Shown: positions 31,415-44,207 of the stretch, piece after piece
Position numbering within the stretch: position 1 is the stretch's first letter
Layout of the letters: the number at the start of each line of letters is the position of its first letter
NCBI GenBank assembly: GCA_030247855.1
Contig: JAPDRN010000014.1
Span: forward strand, 248,001 to 312,000
Source of the DNA: Knufia peltigerae
Lineage: Eukaryota; Ascomycota; Eurotiomycetes; Chaetothyriales; Trichomeriaceae
DNA: 64,000 bases
Reading direction: 5' to 3'
The notes under the pieces: generated by a model
Told to the model about the DNA's origin: nothing
The model's database searches: none
The model's input: only the letters and a program-made list of their open reading frames with translations
Translations under genes and position numbers: made by a program

Positions 31415-32177
31415 ATGCCTCGAAGAAGACGCCAGGACTCCGACGAGGAAGAAGAGGAGGAGGAGCTCCAAGCTCTTCCCAGTGATGAGGAGGAAGAGGA
31501 AGAAGAGTAAGATACCTTTGCTTGCTGTTCCCTGTTGATGCGTCTTCGTCGTTTTAATATTCCATCCATTTGCGCTTGATGCGACTTGTATGCTGTTGTC
31601 AACGTTCCTGCGTCAGCCTCGAATGGGCATATGCATTGTTGACCTCACCCATTCCATGTTGTGATCAAGTATCCTGCGCGATGTTTCTTTATCTCTCGCG
31701 ATCGCAGTACAGACTAGGACAACCTGTGATTTCATGCTGACGTGACAACTCTGTATCAGATATGAAGATTCCGAGCTCGACGACGAGGAAGGAGAAGAAG
31801 ACGAAGAGGATGCAGAGGATGGAGAGGATGGAGAAGGAGAAGAGGACGAAGAGGCTGAAGAGCGTAAGTTCTAGGTTTCGTTCTGTGTGAATTTGAACTA
31901 TGTTCGTCGTGCTGACTGATTTGACCACATAGCAGCACCCGCGAAGAAGCGCAAGGCTGACACCGACGACGCCGAACCTGCAACTAAGAAGAGCAAGACT
32001 GAAGAGAATGGCGCTGATGAAGAGGAAGATGCTGAAAATGATGCTCCAGACGATGAGGAAGATGAGCAAGAGCAAGAAGAGGACGAGCCTGCGGTCAAGA
32101 CAAAGGTTGTCCAGGAATCCGAGGGCAAGGCAACGGCAGCCGAAGCAGAGACAGAGAAGCTCGACGCTGAAGAATAA
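31415..32177 (+). CDS. Highly acidic nuclear protein with basic NLS
   Basis: Exons 31415-31506, 31760-31863 and 31933-32177, giving 146 residues. None of the exons makes a long open frame by itself, so the gene is easy to miss. The product begins MPRRRRQDSDEEEEEEEL and is then mostly Asp/Glu in blocks. A bipartite-type basic motif (PAKKRKADTDDAEPATKKSK) in exon 3 suggests nuclear import. Frame is kept at all junctions, and the exon 3 acceptor is a NAGNAG site (TAGCAG) that would add or remove one residue. Such proteins may act as histone or ribosome-assembly chaperones, but no chaperone domain (for example CHZ or nucleoplasmin) can be recognised. Confidence 0.75.
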
Positions 32178-33211
32178 TTGTCTTCCAGCATGTGCGGTTC
32201 ATCTTGGGCTTCGAAGGTCTTTGGGAAAACTCTTCCAGATAGAGAAAACGCGTACAAGTCGGTTACAGCTCGGTATCCAAGAGTCCTTTCACTTGCCTGT
32301 AGTCAACAACCATTCTTCTTGTTTAAACCCATTCCATGTCTTCTTGTTTGTCATTCACGAATAGGTACATCAGTATAGTATGGACCTCTGCGAGTGACAA
32401 TCTACTCTAGGTTCCGAACATTGTCAGCCTGGCATGAATTCGAGTCTATATAGACCGAGTAAAACGACCTGGCTGGTACGCTTGCACCCTGAATGATAAC
32501 CTCTCCATGAGAGAAATGTGAGTCGTCTGTGAGAGGGATATAAAGCAGCTGTGACGAACACGTAACCTGTCTCCATGAGCAAGTACAGAGCGTGAACGAT
32601 CTACCTCAAGGTAAACGAGCATACTTGTAGTTTGCCGAAGGCGGCCAAAACAGGCAGAAGCTCAACAAGTATCTTGGCCTTTATAGTCCGGGTTAATCTT
32701 GCATTATTTTTGGGCCTTCTTCTTCATCATCTCTCCCAACGTCCGCTTCAAGTCCCATATTGGTCGGGTAACTATAATAGCATCAAAGTAATATTCGCAC
32801 AGGGCAATCTTGCGGATCATCCGTCCTATGGATCTCTGTCAATATCGGAGCTCATGCCCAAAAGTCGATCGAGCGACGAACGCCTTTTGAAAGTGCAATT
32901 TGAATCTCCCTGTCAGATCAGCTTATCAACTCACGTCAATGCTAACAATCTTCCCTCGAGAAACCTTATAAACCTCGTGAATCTCATTCCACGCAGGAGT
33001 CTTTATCCAGAATGATATTCATGATGGCTGCTGCCCCTTTCAAACTATTCCAAGGTAGGTTCGCTACTTGCCGTCCATTCCACGACCCAAGAGACCTTTT
33101 GGAATATTGCAGCAGGAGACTCTCTCCTATAGCATTTAAGGCACACTACCCAGACCGTCCTGTGTCGTACAGGCGTTGGCCTCACATCCCGCGCAAGGCG
33201 TCGGTTACGAT
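32178..33211. other. Intergenic before the PAN-repeat protein
   Basis: 1.0 kb. A 127-codon frame at 32632-33015 does not begin with ATG and has no motif; it is probably promoter or leader sequence of the next gene. Confidence 0.5.
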
Positions 33212-36200
33212 ATGGTCATCAATCCTCTCTTGATCGCCTGCCTCCTCGTGGCAGGCCTGGGATTAGAACTCACCTATGCCCAACCAACAGAGACCGTTCT
33301 CGCCACTATCACACCATGCCTACACGCTGTCGAAGGATCTTCGCCTAGGCCTATCATCGTGACTGAACAGTATCAGCCTGTGTCCACATGCGTACCTTTA
33401 TCCGAGATGTGCATACGAAATAAATGCTGGACGCACTACACCTATTCCACCTACGATTTTGTGTTAACGGTCATTCCCTGTCCTTCGGGTTCACCATCGA
33501 CAGTTTCCACAATTACTGAAACTGAACAATCTGTCCGGGTCTCTCGATTGTTGACCACCATCGCAAATCCTGTGGTTACTTCTTTCATTACTGAATCGGC
33601 CAAACGGCATATTACAATTGTCACAACTAGCATCATCCATACAACCGTCGTCAAAGAGTGGAGCGCACCGTACAAGAACCTGGGTCCTTTCGCCATAGCA
33701 GGGTATATGGGTAGTGGCATCTGTACTAATTGTTTAGGGCCTGGAGGACAGAACGTACAATCACTGGATGTTCTTGAATGTCTCGAAATATCGACGGAAA
33801 GAAATGCGATATGCCGCCAATATCCTGAAGTCTGGATGTATATCACACGGCCTCCTATCTCCCGAACTATATCGACCGTATGCTCGACGCAAACATCACT
33901 ATCCTCCGCCGTTGTCTACACTTTCCGATTTCCCTATAGAATACCATCTTCTACAATTTCGATTCCGACTCAAGTCGTCAGCTATTTCATAAATAGTAAA
34001 CTCATGACAAGTGTTAAAGCTCCTATTACGTCCATTCTCTCGGAGACTGAATGGATTTTCACTATCACTCGAACCTATACCGAACCCACGTTGATTACTA
34101 TTCAGACTGCCATGACCAAGACCTTAGCATATGCTGCTTCGCCTTTGACTTTCCCGAGTGAACTGTAAGCTATATTCTCGCTTGTCTTTCTTTTTTTTAT
34201 TCGCCTGCTTTCTTTTTGCGAAGTCTTACTAACGCAGGATAGCACTACGACAACAATTCCAGAGGTGCCTTGGGTGGACTGGAAACACCCAACGACCACA
34301 ACCTCATCGTCTGTTAGACCTCCCACTTCCATACAGTCCAATGAGTTTACCTCGACATCTTCGGGTCAGTCATCTACATGATAGTGAGGAGTCCAACTTC
34401 GGAAGTCAACTAACTGGGTCAAGGTACTTTATTTACGACTTCGAGTAGTGGCTACGGATCTATCAGTACTCAAAGCTCCCTCGTGACCATGAGCACCAGT
34501 ATCTCACTGACCACCTCGAGCTCTCAATCAACTAGCTCCAGCCACGTTGTCAGCAGTACAGCCCAGCCCACAACTACTCTAAACACTTCCAGCACTCTTG
34601 TTACAAGCAGTGAGTTCACTACGACCAGCGCTTTTAGCAGCCGATCCACGATCACACAATCTACTACAAACGTGCCTATCACTACAACTGGGGCTGGATT
34701 CAAGATCCAAGTCCAAGAAACGCCTTCCGGGATAGGTCGGCGGCAGGACCCAATCACAAAATACATCTCATTTGATGACAATAACATTGCTGTCGAAGTA
34801 CCAGATTCAGCTTTGGCAGCGACTATTTTCATGGCTAACAACAATTCTCTGGTATCGAGAAACATGTTCCTTGGCATTCCTGGGCTTGTGGGAGAGGTTC
34901 CGCTCCGACTCACCGCCGGTGCCCCCCTCGGGCTTTATACCTGGTTGATCACCGCGAGGTTGATCGAACTACAAGGTGTTACGGGATTCTGTAGGAGTCC
35001 TTCAGGCTCTATCACAGCTTACGATGAGCCTAGAACTTGCCCTCGTCCGATTTTCCTCATCCAGAATGTGCCTACAAGTTCGACGACCGTATTGCCAAGC
35101 ACAACCAACAGCGGAACCTCTGACAGTACAACTATGCAGTCCCCCACTTCGCAATCCACCCTCAGCAGCAGTTCTCTGGCCTCCTCTACAAACTCAGCCC
35201 AATCTTCGACTCTGCAATCATCTATCTCCTCACCCACGAGCTTCGAGCAGAGCAAGACGTCCACGGCATCTCCGACAAGTACCTCAGTTTCGACTAGCGT
35301 CACAGTCACAATGTCCAGTCAAACGGAAAGTTCTTCCTCACAATTATCTGGAAGCACTTCCTCGGTCTCATTTTCTTCTTCAACGAGTCCATTGATCAGC
35401 TCAACTGTATCGCCGTCTTCAAGATTAGAAACAACCTCCTCCACCTCAGCCTCGTCACAAAGCTCCAGTTCATCATCAACCTTTTCAGGATCTCAAAGTA
35501 CGAGGTCGACCTCCTCTAGTTTCGCACCGACTAGTCCGAGCTCGCAAACTCCTTTTACGACCTCCTCAACGGTCTTGAAAACTTCATCATCGTCCATTAG
35601 TACCACGCCTCTTATTTCTCTCTCCTCCAGCTCGCCTTCGACACTCTTGCCAACTACCAGTACTGTGTCTCCAACTCCATCTTCAAGTTTGACCACGGTA
35701 TCGACATCGCCATCCTCAAGCTCAGTGACACACACCACAATACCCGACAGCACGTCTTCGTTCACACTATCTACCTTGACGACTGAATCTTCGACCACAA
35801 CAAGCCAATCTCCAATAACGTCGCCTCTGGGGACAACGACGACGCTTGGCAGCGCTACTACCTCTTCTATATCGACCACCACCAGTGCTTCTTCCGATCC
35901 CAGTAGTTGTGCTGCCCAAGCAAATCCATTCTTCAGCAATGGGGTCTCTATCATCCCATACTGTGGCACCGCAGTCTATGGAACGAACTTCATCTCCTAT
36001 AAAATTGTGGACGAGTATCTGGAGTGTGCCACCTATTGTGTCAACGTGAAAGCTTGTTCGACGTTCGTGTTTGACCGGGGTGGTGCTTGTTTTGCCTATA
36101 CGGGCAAGTCAACTGTTCACGGTCCAAGTGATGATTCGGACTGCGGAATAATTGAGACGACATCAACTACCAGCACTTCTATGTCGATTACCATTAGCAC

Positions 36201-37719
36201 TTCTGTGTCCATTTCCACCAGCACCGCTGTGTCAACTACCTCTAGCTCACTGCCTCTTCCTAGCGATTGCACGGATGAGACAAGCCCTTTTCTCTATCAA
36301 GGCGTCTCCATCACTCCATACTGTGAGACAAAAATTATTGGAGTCAATGGCATCACCTACAAAGCAATAGACAGCTACTTGGACTGCGCTGCTTTTTGTC
36401 TCAACACCCAATCTTGTTCGGCCTTCATGTTCCAACGTGGGGTTAATGGCTTCTCTGGGAATACTTGTTATCTTTACAAAGGACGGCAAACTGTGGCAGG
36501 TCCAGACAACAGTTTCGACACTGGGATTATCGATGCTGTGACGACGACAACCACGACGATAAGCACCATTTCTCGCACCAAATCTCAATCAGTACCTGTA
36601 ACAACGACTCCAGTGATCACCACAACGACTACAACTCCATTGACAACCACTACTGCAACACCTGATCCCAGTAGTTGCGCCGCGCAGGACAGCCCGTTCG
36701 CTGTCGATGGTGTCTCGTTTGCATCATATTGTGGTACGAATGTCTATGGACGTAACATCATTGGCACTACCAGACTGAATGACTACTTGTCTTGTGCCGC
36801 ATATTGTGCGTCTCTTGAGCTCTGTACAACATTTATCTCGATACCAAGTCAAAGGTACTGTTATGCTTATGCAGGCCCGACGGTAATTGGCGAACCTTAC
36901 AGCCAATACGACTCAGGCGCTGTTGTTGCCCGCGCATCAGCGACTAGTTCAATTCTAAGTACAAGCTCCCAGACATCGTCTAGGACCATTTTTACGACTA
37001 CTCGCTCTATGACGATAACGGGGTCCCATTCAGGAAGCACGTTTTCGACTGGATCCCGGACTATAGTAAGCTCTTCCTCTTCTACTTCCACCACAAGTCC
37101 TACACCTGATCCAAGCAGTTGTGCTGTACAACCCCATCTATTTATCATCGATGATGTCTCCTTCACCACATCATGCGGTGTAACAGTGGTTGGCACGTAT
37201 TTCATCAGCGAAGCCCACGGCATCGCCAATTATCTATCTTGCGCCGCGTATTGTGCAAGTATCGACAACTGCTCAAACTTCGCGTTCATCCAAGATGACT
37301 ACCGGTGTTGGGCATACTCAGGCCCTTCATTTAGACCTGACCCCAATACCACGGCCTATCAGGGATTCGACTCCGGTACGAGAACTACAGTCACCAGCAG
37401 CAGCGCCACGACCACTACAACGCCCACCCCGCTTCCAACGGACGGATGCAGCACGCTTCAGAATCCTTACAGGACGCCTAACTATCACTACTACGACCTG
37501 AATTGCAACAAATTAATCAGTGGAGGAGGCACGGTGCTGGACGGGGGTTCTTTCAGCTCTGAGACCTTCCAGGCTTGCATCGTCCGTTGTTCCGAGGTGG
37601 CTGGTTGTCGTTTTGCGCAATTTCAACTTCAAGGCACGACATGTACTTTGTACTCGGATTCACTGGGACCAGTCGTGGATTCTACCGCAGCGTCCTATGC
37701 CAATCTCGAGGAAGAATGA
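33212..37719 (+). CDS. Large secreted Ser/Thr-rich protein with five PAN/Apple-like modules
   Basis: Exons 33212-34164, 34243-34364 and 34424-37719, giving 1456 residues. The ATG at 33212 starts a clear signal peptide (MVINPLLIACLLVAGLGLEL). The N-terminal 320 residues are Thr/Ser-rich with several Cys. After exon 2 comes a short globular domain (IQVQETPSGIGRRQDPITKY to CPRPIFLIQN, near nt 34690-35070), then about 280 residues of almost pure Ser/Thr. Five Cys modules follow, separated by Ser/Thr linkers. Each of the first four has the pattern SxCxxxxxPF..GVS...CG...YLxCAxYC....CxxF......C.AYxG. Heavy O-glycosylation is expected. No C-terminal GPI signal is seen (it ends ANLEEE), so it is probably secreted or wall-bound by other means. 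Adhesion or sugar binding is inferred from PAN domains. Confidence 0.85.
35896..37719 (+). repeat. Five tandem PAN/Apple-like Cys modules inside the secreted protein
   Basis: Modules begin near 35896, 36262, 36662, 37107 and 37438. Modules 1, 3 and 4 share the opening DPSSCA; module 2 opens PSDCTDE. Modules 3 and 4 share YLSCAAYCAS. Module 5 is the most diverged and lacks the opening motif. Each carries five to seven cysteines. The gradient of likeness suggests internal duplication. Confidence 0.8.
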
Positions 37720-38772
37720 CGGCTTTTTGGTATCCTATTCTATGATAGGAGACCGAGAAGGAGTTTCATTCTAAGCGGAATGTTGGATTCGGAATAAACG
37801 CAAGAGTGAAGTTTCAGAGAAGTCGGAAGGAGTATAGAAGAAATACTTGTCGAGCTGGGTATATAGGTGAGCCAGTCTTCAAGAGCAAATTTATAACCAA
37901 ACTCTGGAGGCAGAAATAGGTCGGAGATGATGCATTCAGTGTACGGACGAAATCAAAGGGGTCCCTAACGCAGGAAGCCAAAAGGGGCCACTAGCGGTAA
38001 TTTACCATACCTACCAGACTGCCCATCAGGTGGCTGGCTGAGCTTTGGCCCATAGCAGAGCGAGATTGTGATCAAGGACGAGGATGATGAGATGGAATGA
38101 ACAGAGGGATGGGAGTTTCATCAGGTACGAACCAAGACCTCTATTGTCTATTTAGACGTTTGGCATTTTACCGTTTGCCGTGAGCGTTTTTCAGTTACTC
38201 TTCATTCGTCCACTCATTGCTCAAGTCGCGTGTATTGGCTTGCCGTCGGCAATGAGAAACCCGAGCAGTGCTGTGTTATTGCAGAAGTATTGTTTCTGCG
38301 TCACCATTTCTGAGCTATCCTTACTTTGGGTCAATGGACCGCCGTGCTCTCCTTTGGACTTTGCCCGTCCCCTCTGCAACGTATACTTACGAGCCATAAT
38401 ATTCAAGGATCTTACATCCGATAACAGACGTGCGGCGAATGCGGCCGCACAATCCTGAGGAGGTCCAACGGGTACCTCGAAGCAGAACGATTACACATGC
38501 TACTGTGGGCTCTTTGTCTCTGCGGTGCCTGACATGATCATTTGAGTATCCAATGAGTCCCTCCAGCCGTCAGACGACACATCAACCAGGTGGATTTGAA
38601 TCCAGTTGCTGTAAAAGCACCACGATGCGGCACCACTGTGGCTATATAGCCTGTTCCCCCGAGGTTGATGCAAGGAAGAGGATGTAGTTTAAGGTCTTAC
38701 TGTGAACGCACGGCCTGGTATTGAGAAACTTGGCTGAAAACTACCAGGCAATACTCGACCGAAAAACACATC
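37720..38772. other. Intergenic, promoter of SDR 4
   Basis: 1.05 kb. A 92-codon frame at 38180-38458 has no motif. GTGCGGCGAATGCGGCCGCAC near 38430 carries several CGG triplets. Confidence 0.5.
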
Positions 38773-39718
38773 ATGGCTTCTCCTTCCAAGGTCTGGTTCA
38801 TCACCGGATGTTCTTCTGGCTTCGGCAAGGCACTTGCCCTTGAGGTCCTCGGACGTGGTGACAAAGTGCTCGCCTCGGCGCGCAGTGCCACGAAGCTCGA
38901 AGCTCTCAAAGGTGCCGGTGCCACAGTTTTCCGCTTGGACGTCACCTCTCCTCTCGATGATTTGAAGAAGATGGCTGAATGGGCCAACAATCAGTACGGT
39001 AGAATCGACTACCTCATCAACAACGCCGGATACTGTCAGGTTGGAGGTTTGGAAGAACTCACGTGAGTGGCGAACCTGACAAGCATAGCTGACTCTCTGA
39101 GCTCATCACAAAGATAGTCCAGAAGAGACCCAGGCTCAGTTTGCAACCAACGTCTTTGGCCTCCTCAACGTCACTCGGGCCATCCTACCATATATGCGAG
39201 CCCGACGGTCTGGAGTCATTGCCAACTTCTCCAGCATCGGCGCATGGAGAGGGACCCCGGCCGTCGGGATCTACGAAGCGTCCAAGTGGGCCGTCAGTGG
39301 TATCACAGAGACACTCCGCCTCGAGCTCGCCGAGTTCAACATCAAGGTCTGTAGCATCGAGCCGGGGTACTTTCGCTCCGACTTCTTGGCCAGCGGCCAC
39401 AAGAACTTGCACGAGCACGTGATTGCCGACTATGATGGGACGGCTGTTCGAAAGACTGAAGAGAGGGTGGAAAGGACAAACCAGAACCAACCCGGGGACC
39501 CGGCAAAGGGGGCCAAGGTCATCGTCGATGTCCTCACCGGTGTGACCGGTAAAGGTCGAAAAGATATTCCCGTCCGCATCGCTCTCGGGGCAGATGCAAA
39601 CAGGATCATCAAGGGGAAGTGCGAAGAGACCATCGCACTCTTGGATGGATGGAAGGAAATCACATCTTCGACCGACTTTGAAGCACCGGGTGAAGTATCG
39701 ACCGTCGTCCCTCCCTGA
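38773..39718 (+). CDS. Short-chain dehydrogenase/reductase (SDR 4)
   Basis: Exons 38773-39062 and 39118-39718, giving 296 residues. Cofactor motif TGCSSGFG near the N-terminus, SAR after strand 2 (an NADPH-type sign), DVTSP, and NNAGY. The catalytic set is NFSSIG (Ser), then Tyr and Lys in YEASK. EPGYFRSDF follows strand 6. The CSSGFG signature and length of about 290 place it with the fungal oxidoreductases often called retinol-dehydrogenase-like or AYR-like SDRs. Codon use is G+C-rich, like SDR 3. It lies 13.7 kb from the SDR 1-3 block, so membership in one cluster is uncertain. Confidence 0.92.
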
Positions 39719-41537
39719 GTTCCATTTGGTGTCTGACAGGCACACACATACACACACGAACCAACCCCCTGTCAATAGTCTGTTGCTATACATATCACAA
39801 GACACACGGGGTGAGTACTTTGAGCCATAACTGCCTTTCTAGTACCTATTGGCCAGAATGACCCTTGCTCCCTCAAACGAGTTCAGCCTTTCGTGTCTAG
39901 AGCCGATGGGTGACTTTCTTTTCCGTGTTACTCGAAATGCACAGTCATTGTCTCGTATTCATGTCCGCCATGGTGAAGGCTATTTTTTCCAGGTCGGTAT
40001 ACTAGTGTGTAAGAGACCAAAAGGCCACTACGCGGGTCCAAGGGAGAGAAAATGTTTGTTTGTGTCAGGGCTGGTCAGCAAAATAAATAGCCACCTTCCT
40101 CTTTTGTGTTCCAACCACTGGCAAAACACCCCCCCTGTCGTCGTCTTCGTATTCAAGCTTTTTATGATACATTGTAAACAAACCAGTACATGCAAGTACA
40201 TGCAAGGGTAGTAGATGTTTCTATTCTTACCATGCCGCGTGATATTGGTTTGGGTCAACGTTTTACACCCGAGCTTGCTCGGACGAGTGTAAAAAGTATA
40301 TGCATGATCTGGCAAAAGATAACTATCTTTCTATTCTGACATTTCGTGTACTTGTGCCCCCCTTCACTACCTACTTTGGTCCAATCACATCACATCTCAC
40401 CTCTTGCTCCATCGGGGTTTGCCATCCGTCTACTCCGTTGGAAAACAAAAAAGGGGGCCAATATACTTACTTACCTTTGTAGGTAGGTAGGTACTTTGTG
40501 TACCGTATGGTTCTAACCGGTAATTGTACTTGACTCCGCAGAGTATTTTGGCACACAACGGACAAACCTACGGAGAAATATACTGTATTGACAGATGGAT
40601 GAAGTATGGAATCACCGTGAAATACAGGCCATAGCTCGCATGCCCCTCCTCGCAAGCCCTTCGATGAAGCTGAGGAGGTCTCATGGTCGTTCCTCATATT
40701 CGCACCTTCTTCTTGTGGAGGAAAAAAAGGGTAAAGTATGGACCGGAGAAGGTATTGTCGAGCATGACTGTTCCGTGGAGAGGGACATCGTACACGTACC
40801 TTTGTCATGAGTCGGACGTTTCTATTCTTGTCGAGAATTTCTCGTTTCTCGTTTCTCGTCTCTCGTTTCAAGTTTCTCTCTTTTTTGTCTCCCTTCCAGG
40901 GGTCGACCCTGTCACGGTCTTGTCTTGTCGTCTTGTTGTACTCCATGTCGTCGATTGGCCCCAAGCACGAGGCATGCAGATGGAGGGTCTCGTGTTGGTT
41001 GACCAAGGACAAGCTCAAGAAATGCGGGAATTATGTTCATGATGCACAACTCACAACTCACACAAGATCATATGTTTTTTTGGGGGTGATTATCGTAAAA
41101 TCTATCATAGAAACCTCCATTCGAGATGCCGCGAAGTCCTGCGCCCTGCTAGATCACTGCCGGTTTGTCTCACACTGCACAGATAATCGCAGTAGAGACT
41201 GGATACATGTAATGTGGGAGTGGAAAGAAGAAAAAACCCCCTCCCTCTCCCCTCGGAGTCGCTCGTATAAGTAAACAGAATGATAAACAACGTGACTTGT
41301 CCTTCATGTACACACAAAAAAAAACAAAATAGGTTCAATCGTAGCTTTCCATCCCCTTTCCTGTATGTTGCCGACGTGAAAAATGACATGAACAAATTCC
41401 CGATGCTTTTTTGGCTGTTGCTTGTGCATTTCCCTTTCTTTTCGTCATCTCAAAAAACGATCGTCAAAAACTTCTTGCTGATGTTTGGAGGGAATAAAAC
41501 CATCGCTAAAGGAGGAAAAGAAAGAGAACCCCAAAAC
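39719..41537. other. 1.8 kb gene-free, low-complexity 3' region
   Basis: No supported gene between the convergent SDR 4 and nit-4-type genes. It contains a direct repeat of GTACATGCAA (40186-40205), TAGG repeats with partial inverted complement (near 40466-40494) and TTTCTCGT repeats (near 40845-40870). Frames at 40683-41274 follow these repeats and look non-coding. Confidence 0.55.
40186..40205. repeat. Tandem pair of GTACATGCAA
   Basis: Two exact 10 bp copies side by side in a 3' flanking region. No function is suggested. Confidence 0.6.
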
Positions 41538-44207
41538 TTAGAGACGACCTTGGTGGTGATTTTCAAAATTATCCACAAAAGTCCAATCGATATCGCCCGA
41601 GTTGAGTCGAGGATGCGGGTCGAGATTGTAGCCCAACAAGGCCGTCCGGGCATGAGAGTCGACTTCGTTGCTTCCAAAGCTGTGCTCGGACCCGACGGGG
41701 AATTGCTGACCCGGGAACGCAGGCAAGAAATCGTCCAACCCCTGGGTTTGCTGCTCAGAGTAGATGCTACTTCTGATCCCGGACTGCCAGGGCATGGGGG
41801 CGATGAACGAACTCGCGGCGTCCGGGGTGGAAAACGTCGTGTGCGCCAGGGCCGGGTTGGACAAGGCCTGGAAAGCCGTCGGTTGCGCCAGGTCCATCTG
41901 GTGACTCGTCGGCGTCGGGATGGTGAACTTGGGAGGCGTCGAGCCGTTGGAGTAGTTGGTCCTCGCCACCTTTTGTCGATCCAGCACGGCCTTCATGCGT
42001 TTCCTGATGATGGCGTTGCTTCTCTCCAGGGCCGGCATGGCGTTGGCCGTCTTTTGCAGCACGTCCAACAGGAAACCCAGCCCGTTTCTTTGTGCGGCCG
42101 TCGCCTGGTCCTCTCCAGGTTGACATTCTCGCTCGAACCGTAACACGGCGATCGTGGCCGCAATGTACGCGCTGTACGCGTTGAGATACGACACGTGCGA
42201 CAACCCAAACGTGTTTGCTTGCAACATGATCAAGTCGTGGATGGCGGCCGTGGCTTGTATGCAGATCTGGTAGGATCGCGTAGAACCGGGCGCGTTGACG
42301 TCTCGCGCCCCGAGTATGACAGGCCGATGCAGTAGGATGACTGTCGTATGGTAGAGCAGATTGAGTGACATGATATGGACTGGCGGTGCCAGGGACGGCA
42401 TCTGATCGGGGTTGATTCTCAGGTGGGAAGGCAGAGAGATCAACCAGTCACGCAGATCTCGCGATATCCGAACGAAAACTGCTTCGTTTGCCGCTTTGGC
42501 TTCGGTCGAGCGCTCTTCGTCCTCCATGTCACGCCGGGCGGCTGCTTCGGGTGAATAGATATTGTGCATTACGTCGTTGAGTATGACACAGAGCTTGCAC
42601 AGTTGCCGGAAACACGACACGACGTATCCAGGACATGGTTGGTAGTTGGGCGCATTGGGAACGTCCGGCCGAGGGGTTTCACCATAATACGGCGCCCAAA
42701 GGTCGTTGTCGCTGTAGTCGTCCATGAAATTCACAGGCACTTCTTCCGTGTTGGGCGTGAATCCAGGCATTCTACCAAGGTAAAGGGACAGGATCTTGTC
42801 CCAAGTGTAGCAGCTCCAGAAAAGTCGCTTGCGGACCTCGATGTCTTCGGCGGTCAAGCTTTTCACAAAAGATTGCAGTCGGTCGCTGGGCAAATGGATA
42901 CCCATATCAAGAGCCATTCGGAACGCGATGCCCGCGAACGTCCACGATTGCGAGTTGTTTCCAAACATGACTTCACGAGCCGACTGTTGTAGAAGCGCTT
43001 GTATGGTTGCAATAGTTGGCTTCTTCAGTATGTCCATACCCAAGCCGAAACGAGCTTCATCCGTCATCCTTTGCATGAAACTTGACGCACTCATTGAGCT
43101 CCCAATCGAATTCTGTCGGCTCAACACGTCATGATACTGGTCTTGGTAAATGTCATGATTGAGAAACCTAGCACAATGTGCGTGAATCACCTAGAAGAAA
43201 GTCAGAAGTCGCTCTGGAGACACTCTATGCGAGGGCAGGTACCGACCTTCAACAGGGTTTCTGAAAAATACGGTGGGTCTTGGGCTTCGGGCGTGTTCAA
43301 GTCAACCATGGCCATACCCCTCGTAAACGCTGGTCTGTACACAATCAAAAATAGCGGATGTTGCCAGCACCAGTGGTATTTAAGAATCTCCTGGGAGATT
43401 TCCTTGGGCACATTGGCTTTCGCAGCGCCATTGGCGATGGCAAATGGTTCAATCTGCCTTTGGTGATTGGCGTTCAAAATAAGATCTCGTCTTACACGTT
43501 GGTCCTCTTGAGGATTTCCGGTGACTTGTGGGTGTGATGGCGGTATGGGTGAACGGTTGCTTTGCGTGGAGGGTGGCTGATAGATGGGAGACGTCGAATT
43601 ATGAAAGGCAATACTGCCAGAGTCATCTATACTGATGTCTGCTTCCCACTTCACTTGTCGATTGCGATAGGCAAAATTACTTGAATTTTGCGAGCCTGCA
43701 GTTTCGCTCACTGGGGAAGCGCCAACAACTGCCTTCTTCTCGTCCTGAGCACTGGCCTGCCATGTGTTAGTATGTGGTTGATGAATGCTCGCCACGCTAC
43801 CGTCGCTGCCCACCTTTGATAGCCAGACTTGTGTTTTGGCTTGTCGGAGTTGTGTTTTTAATTCTTGAATTTCCTCTTCGAGAGATCTCACGTATGCAAG
43901 TGACGGTGGCTTGTCATAGTGACAGTCGTCCTTGTAGGCTATACACCTACCAACCATCAATTTTGTGAACAGAAAGTGTCCCAAGGTGATCAACTCACGT
44001 TGTGCATTTTGGTGTTTTCCCGTCGCATTTGGACTATCATACAGTCAGCCCACTTCAGACTCTAAGGCATGTCGTTTGGGAATTTGGGAACAGAAATGGA
44101 ATTCGGTGTAGGAAATGTGAGGTGCAACGTACCTTTCTCCTACGACAACCTGCACACGTAGATTTACGATGTTTGGACTTTGGTTTCGGTTCGACTTCTG
44201 GAGGCAT
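41538..44207 (-). CDS. Zn2Cys6 regulator of the nit-4/NirA type
   Basis: Exons 44207-44133, 44033-43999, 43946-43247 and 43190-41538, giving 820 residues. The Zn2Cys6 cluster spans the first three exons and reads CAGCRRRKSKCDGKTPKC plus TTCIAYKDDC, with spacing CX2CX6CX6CX2CX6C. A coiled-coil dimerisation stretch follows (SLEEEIQELKTQLRQAK). The fungal-specific regulatory domain (PF04082 type) is clear: YHWCWQHPLFLIVYRPAF, ALDMGIHLPSDR, RKRLFWSCYTWDKILSLYLG and LLYHTTVILLHRP. Such proteins are often annotated as nitrogen-assimilation factor nit-4, but family members control many pathways. Targets are unknown. It faces the MFS gene across a 3.3 kb gap. Confidence 0.9.

Noticed and set aside
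37690..37719. GPI-anchor signal of the Ser/Thr-rich protein
   Set aside because: The C-terminus is polar (ANLEEE) with no hydrophobic tail.
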